64,000 nt of DNA from positions 34,909,484 through 34,973,483 of the forward strand of contig OX419337.1 in NCBI GenBank assembly GCA_948470475.1. The letters are read 5' to 3'. The position numbers were made by a program, and so were the translations under genes. The stretch's first letter is position 1; the number at the start of each line of letters is the position of its first letter. Below are positions 59,691 to 64,000 of this stretch, piece by piece. The notes under the pieces were generated by a model. It was not told the origin of the DNA. It did no database searches and saw only the letters and a list, made by a program, of their open reading frames with translations. The DNA is from Galaxea fascicularis. Lineage: Eukaryota > Cnidaria > Anthozoa > Scleractinia > Euphylliidae.

Positions 59691-62286
59691 CAGAGTTTTA
59701 CCCGTTTCCAAGGAGAAAGATGTCAAGGTAGCAGTGAAAAACTAAACGGCGTCGTACGGGTTTTGTGAATGACTCCAATATCTGCAGTGTTTCAGAGAAA
59801 GAGCTGTTCCCCATGAGCAGTGATTTTGTTTGAGGTGTGAGTGGCTTTATAGCTCAGTTGGTCAGAGCATCAGGAGCATCGCACCGGCATCACGCAGTCA
59901 CGGGTTCAAACCCCGTTGAAGTCCTGAAGGTTTTAGGCTGATTTACGCTATTGCATAGATTGCGTTCACAACTTTGAGGATCATTATTCATTTCACACAT
60001 TGGTTCGGAGCACACTCGACTGGTCAGAATGCAATTATTTACAGTTTAATACACTTAACGAAAGCAACGAACGGAACGAAAAAAATCAATCTCTTTTCAA
60101 TATTTCACCGATATATGTCACACGTGAGAATGGAATCTTTGGGAGCGTTTTTTTAGGAAAATCCAAATCCGGATATCTGAATCTAAAAACGGATTTTTCG
60201 TTTGTTTGGCGAAATGCAAAAACGAATCATGAATCGATAAAATCCACCCTCCGAGTGGATTCTCCATATCAAATCTAAATCCGGATTTTTGAGATTCACC
60301 ATTTGAGCGTTTTTTATGGAAGGTATTCGAAAAAAGTATTTTTGGCAAATGGTTACCGTACAAAAATGATAGACAACAGTTGCCGTACGTGACGTTCTAA
60401 CCGAACCGTCTTACTCGTGTCATTTTAATAGGGAGCTTAAGCAACCACGACGACTACCGGAAGTAACGTAAACGTCACTGCGGAAGCGCGAACCAAGAAT
60501 TCCGTCGTCGTCCTGTCGTCGACGACTTGAGAAGGTGCGTGTTTATTGTCGTTTTTTGACAGTCTATGGCCGGTTGGAGTTTTCATTCTCTTCTTTGGTT
60601 GATTTAAACCTCCCGGTTCAGTTTTCTTAACAGATATAAAATTTTAAACCCGACTAACTCATTTCCTCCCTCTGCACAACAGATGTCAAGTCAAGCGGTG
60701 GAAGCGACCACGTAAGCTTAAGTTGATTTAAGTATATTTTATGAAAGAGTGCTGTTTATCATTTTTACTGAAAGAAAAGTTTTAAATGGCAGAACAATAT
60801 ACCTCTGCGTTCGGTCAAAAGCTGTGTCTATGAAACTGCCGGATTAATTGCTACTAAAAAAATTTGCGGCGTATTGTTGTTCTTCAATCGAGACTTTTAA
60901 GGCCGTTCGCGTGAAAATTTTCCAACATTGATTTTTTTTCTGAGACTTTTACCACTGTAAGATGATGAGTTAATTTTGTCAGAAATGTAAAAAAGGGGGG
61001 TCACCGACTTCGTTTTGGAGACAACATCCCGGAAGAACACCTGAATCTCAAAAAAATCGGGCTTCGTCAGTGTCTGTAAGCCCAAAAATATTGTACTGAA
61101 GAGCGGCTGTCTGCAAATATCGTGAATTTCTAGTCAAAACTGAACGTTCGAAATGACCGATATTTTAACGGAAGAACCCTTTAATGAAATATTTACGAAA
61201 ATGACAATTAGACTTTTCAAATGGTTTTACTTTTAAAGTAATCGGGCAATACGCGAAATGCCGTTTTTGTATCGTGGCTGCCATGTAATTTTTACTGGAA
61301 TTTGTGTATTTTCAAGTCATCAGGACAGAAAGGCGACCATCCCATCTTTTGAAGTTAAGAGGGACATCCTTCTTAGGATGACACGCCAAAAAAAAAATAA
61401 TAACAGGAAGATGTTTATTTCGACGTTGTACTAAAAGCTTGAAGATTCCTACTTTCTGCCTTTTGTGAAACACTCGGAAATGAAGGAATTTCGGAGACAA
61501 ATATCGAGCTCTACCACATCGAATTCTGCAATGAATTTTAGAGGCAAGTTTTATTATTGTATTAGAACATATAAAAATTCCAGTTTGGGCAATTTAAAAG
61601 CCATACTTCTACAGACTTAAATGCATAGGCAATTTCCTTTTTTTTATTTTACCATTAAACAGAAGGAGTCACGTAAGCACATTGATTGTTAAAATGTCTC
61701 AACTATTTTTTTTTAGGGATTATGTTCGTCATATTTTGGTCAAGCTCGTGTTAGAATGCAAAGTACCATGGATGGATTAGTTTTGTAGTTCTGTTTCTCA
61801 ATACCCGGCTAAAAAATTCTATAATCTCCAACAGTATGAATGAGTGAAACTGACGCAAGCGCAACCTCAAAAGTCGCGTCACGTTTTCCGCTAAACGCAA
61901 CGTCATAGGTTCTCATTCTTTCATAGCATAAATGTACATTGTACCAGCAATTTTTTTCTAATAAGCGTTTGATTCCTTACGTTAAAATCACTTTTAGTTG
62001 GTGAAGCAGGGCAAGGCAGACACATTTTCTTACGTTACAGTCGATGTCATCAACAATTAATGCCGACGGTAGCCATGAAGTGTGACCCGTAGAAGTCTAA
62101 ATTTCGAGCCAAAAGGACGATTCTGTCATAAGTTAAAGGACAACGGAAGGAGAAAACCCAATTTTTAAACGTCGTTCTTACGAAAGCATTAGAAAATCAC
62201 TGTGTTTTTAGGATGTGAACTTACCTTTTAACCTGATTGTAACAGCAAAAAGCTCCGTGAATTGATTAAAAAGTTAAACGCTCAAA
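59691..62286. other. unassigned, mostly non-repetitive sequence
   Basis: No convincing gene or long repeat apart from the tRNA-like segment at 59843-59924. Notable bits are palindromic aaatccggat-type blocks at 60150-60300, which look like a small MITE, and gggagcttaagca followed by gacgac-type triplets at 60430-60530, which look like a transposon end. Host non-coding DNA or an untranslated/intronic part of a gene is possible. Confidence 0.4.
59843..59924 (+). tRNA. tRNA-like sequence with internal promoter boxes
   Basis: GGCTTTA pairs with TGAAGTC (with wobbles). The A box is TAGCTCAGTTGG and the B box GGTTCAAACCC. A short duplication (gagcatc twice) lengthens the D-arm/anticodon region, so it is a relic or SINE head rather than a standard tRNA. 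Confidence 0.45.
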
Positions 62287-62486
62287 NNNNNNNNNNNNNN
62301 NNNNNNNNNNNNNNNNNNNNNNNNNNNNNNNNNNNNNNNNNNNNNNNNNNNNNNNNNNNNNNNNNNNNNNNNNNNNNNNNNNNNNNNNNNNNNNNNNNNN
62401 NNNNNNNNNNNNNNNNNNNNNNNNNNNNNNNNNNNNNNNNNNNNNNNNNNNNNNNNNNNNNNNNNNNNNNNNNNNNNNNNNNNNNN
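62287..62486. other. assembly gap, 200 N
   Basis: Exactly 200 undetermined bases, probably a scaffold gap of nominal size. Confidence 0.99.
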
Positions 62487-62487
62487 T

Positions 62488-64000
62488 ATCCTTCTTCCAA
62501 AAGTTGGTGTTGTGTAGAGGGTTAAACTTTGCACTGCCACAGCGAATATCATCAAGAGAAATCCATGCAACGTTTGAGAAGGCTTACTGGAAACTAGAAC
62601 CGAAACTCGAAGACAGCAACGAGAGAGAACTAGCAGCTGCAACACTGCGATCTATTGCACTCAATTACAGCGAACGTAAAGGTCCAACACCACCGAAAGC
62701 AATGCTGAGAGCAATAAGTCAACTTAAGAAGAGGGATGACATTGTTATCACAAAGCCGGATAAAGGCTCAGGCGTGGTTATAATGGATAAATCTGACTAT
62801 GTACGTCTGTTGAAAGAATCATCCATTAATGACGAAGAAAAATTTGCACCAGTAAGCCTTGAGAGACCAAGAACACGAGGTAGACCTCCGAAATTTTACC
62901 ATCCATTACTCCAAAAGGAGAAGGAGTTGACGTCAACTGTACAAAAGATCCTACCCAAAAACATCGCCGACTCAGTAGTCCAAAAGGGTTCCAGGCTCGC
63001 ACATCTGTACGGTCTTCCTAAAACCCACAAGAAGAAGTTAGCCATGCGTCCCATCTTATCTGCCACAGGAACATATAATTATAAACTTGCCAAGTGGCTG
63101 GACGAAAAGCTAAAGCCCTTGTCCGTCAACGACCATACCGTCAGCGACATTTTTGTTTTTGCTGACGAACTCCGTGAAATGAAAATCAAAGAGCATGATG
63201 TTTTGGTGTCGTATGATGTGTCATCACTCTTTACTAATGTTCCTGTGGACGAAACCATTGAGAGTATTGCAGAGAGAGCCTTTGAGAACGACTGGTTCAA
63301 CAAAGAACACGATCTTAATATCACGAAGCAGGCCCTGATAGAACTGTTAAGAATCGCCACCAAAAATCAGCTTTTCCAGTTTGAAGGAAACTTGTACGAA
63401 CAAGTGGACGGTGTGGCAATGGGCTCGCCGCTGGGGCCTCTCATGGCAAACGCCTTCATGTGTAACATCGAGAAACAGCTGGAAACAGAAAACAAGATGC
63501 CCGCCTTTTACAAGCGCTATGTTGATGACACCCTTAGCGCAATGCCTGATGTTGAAGCAGCTATAGATTTCTTAACGACACTAAACAACAGTCACCCTTC
63601 TATTGATTTCACAATGGAGCTCGAAGAAAATGGCAGACTACCCTTTCTTGGAATGAACGTAATCAGGAATGGATGCTACCTGAACACAACGGTGTACCGA
63701 AAACCAACTGACACCGGACTGTTGTTACATTATCACAGCCACGTTGACGCGAGATATAAACGGTCACTGATAAATACCATGCTTAACCGTGCGTTTAAGC
63801 TCTCGTCTACATGGAAGGCCTTTCACGAGGAATGTGAACGCCTCAAAGTGATCTTTTCCCGTCTGTGTTATCCTGAAGATCTTGTGCAGTCCACCATCCG
63901 CCTTTTCGTTGATTCAAAAGTTTCCGAGGAATCACGCACCCACGTTGATGAGAAGCGTGGGGACCCAATCAGAGTTGTGTTGCCCTTCAAGGACCAAAAA
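62488..64000 (+). CDS. Penelope-like element reverse transcriptase, open to the window edge
   Basis: I read one frame without a stop from just after the gap to the last base (about 500 codons); its true start lies in or before the gap. It contains KLVLCRGLNFALP near the start, VITKPDKGSGVVIMDKSDY (62744-62800), LYGLPKTHKKKLAMRPILSA (about 63008-63064), VSYDVSSLFTNVP (motif A Asp, about 63210-63245), GVAMGSPLGPLMANAFM (motif B, about 63412-63462) and KRYVDDTLS with YVDD at 63518-63529, then LPFLGMNVIRNG and VYRKPTDTG. These are the reverse transcriptase motifs of Penelope-like elements; the GIY-YIG endonuclease, if present, would lie beyond the window. All catalytic residues are kept, so this copy may be recent. 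Confidence 0.9.

Noticed and set aside
1..64000. CRISPR array or bacterial operon
   Set aside because: The repeats are 400 bp satellite units without short repeat-spacer structure, and the coding content is eukaryotic transposons.

Overview
The window looks like repeat-dense nuclear DNA of an animal, most likely an anthozoan cnidarian (a stony coral or relative). This rests on my recognition of the transposon families (cnidarian-type Maverick/Polinton genes, a BEL/Pao retrotransposon, CR1/L2-like, RTE-like and L1/Tx1-like LINEs, Penelope-like elements and tRNA-derived SINEs), not on a database search. I see no convincing single-copy host gene. Almost everything is satellite DNA or mobile elements nested in one another.

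Layout. A satellite with a unit of about 400 bp (a 510 bp variant at the left edge) occupies 480-2594, 25102-33503, 49923-57480 and 59208-59690. It looks like one array split by three later insertions. The first insertion (2595-25101) is a degraded Polinton with long terminal inverted repeats. It carries fibre-like, capsid-like, minor-capsid-like, adenain-like protease, phospholipase A2/integrase and DNA polymerase B remnants. About 13.6 kb of later insertions lie inside it: an L1-like LINE fragment, a Penelope-like fragment, a SINE, CR1/L2-like LINE A, and LINE B, which is itself split by a nearly intact BEL/Pao element. The second insertion (33504-49922) is a visibly GC-richer Polinton with a 5-6 bp target duplication. 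Its genes include polymerase B, integrase, major capsid protein, a penton-like protein and several conserved proteins of unknown function. Its left side holds an AT-rich Polinton relic carrying a solo LTR with a 5 bp duplication and a truncated LINE with a 13 bp duplication. The third insertion (57481-59207) is a cluster of tRNA-like SINE units that includes a perfect 275 bp inverted repeat.

From 59690 to the 200-base assembly gap (62287-62486) the sequence is unassigned apart from one tRNA-like segment and small palindromes. After the gap a Penelope-like reverse transcriptase reads open to the window edge.

Functionally, each Polinton encodes parts of a self-replicating, virus-like element (protein-primed polymerase, integrase, capsid and maturation proteins). 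Both copies are dead: reading frames are broken and, in the second, polymerase and integrase catalytic residues are replaced. The BEL element is the least decayed element, with one frameshift near its gag start and one between pol and integrase. The order of insertion can be read from the nesting: satellite first, then Polintons, then LINEs, then BEL, solo LTR and MITE.
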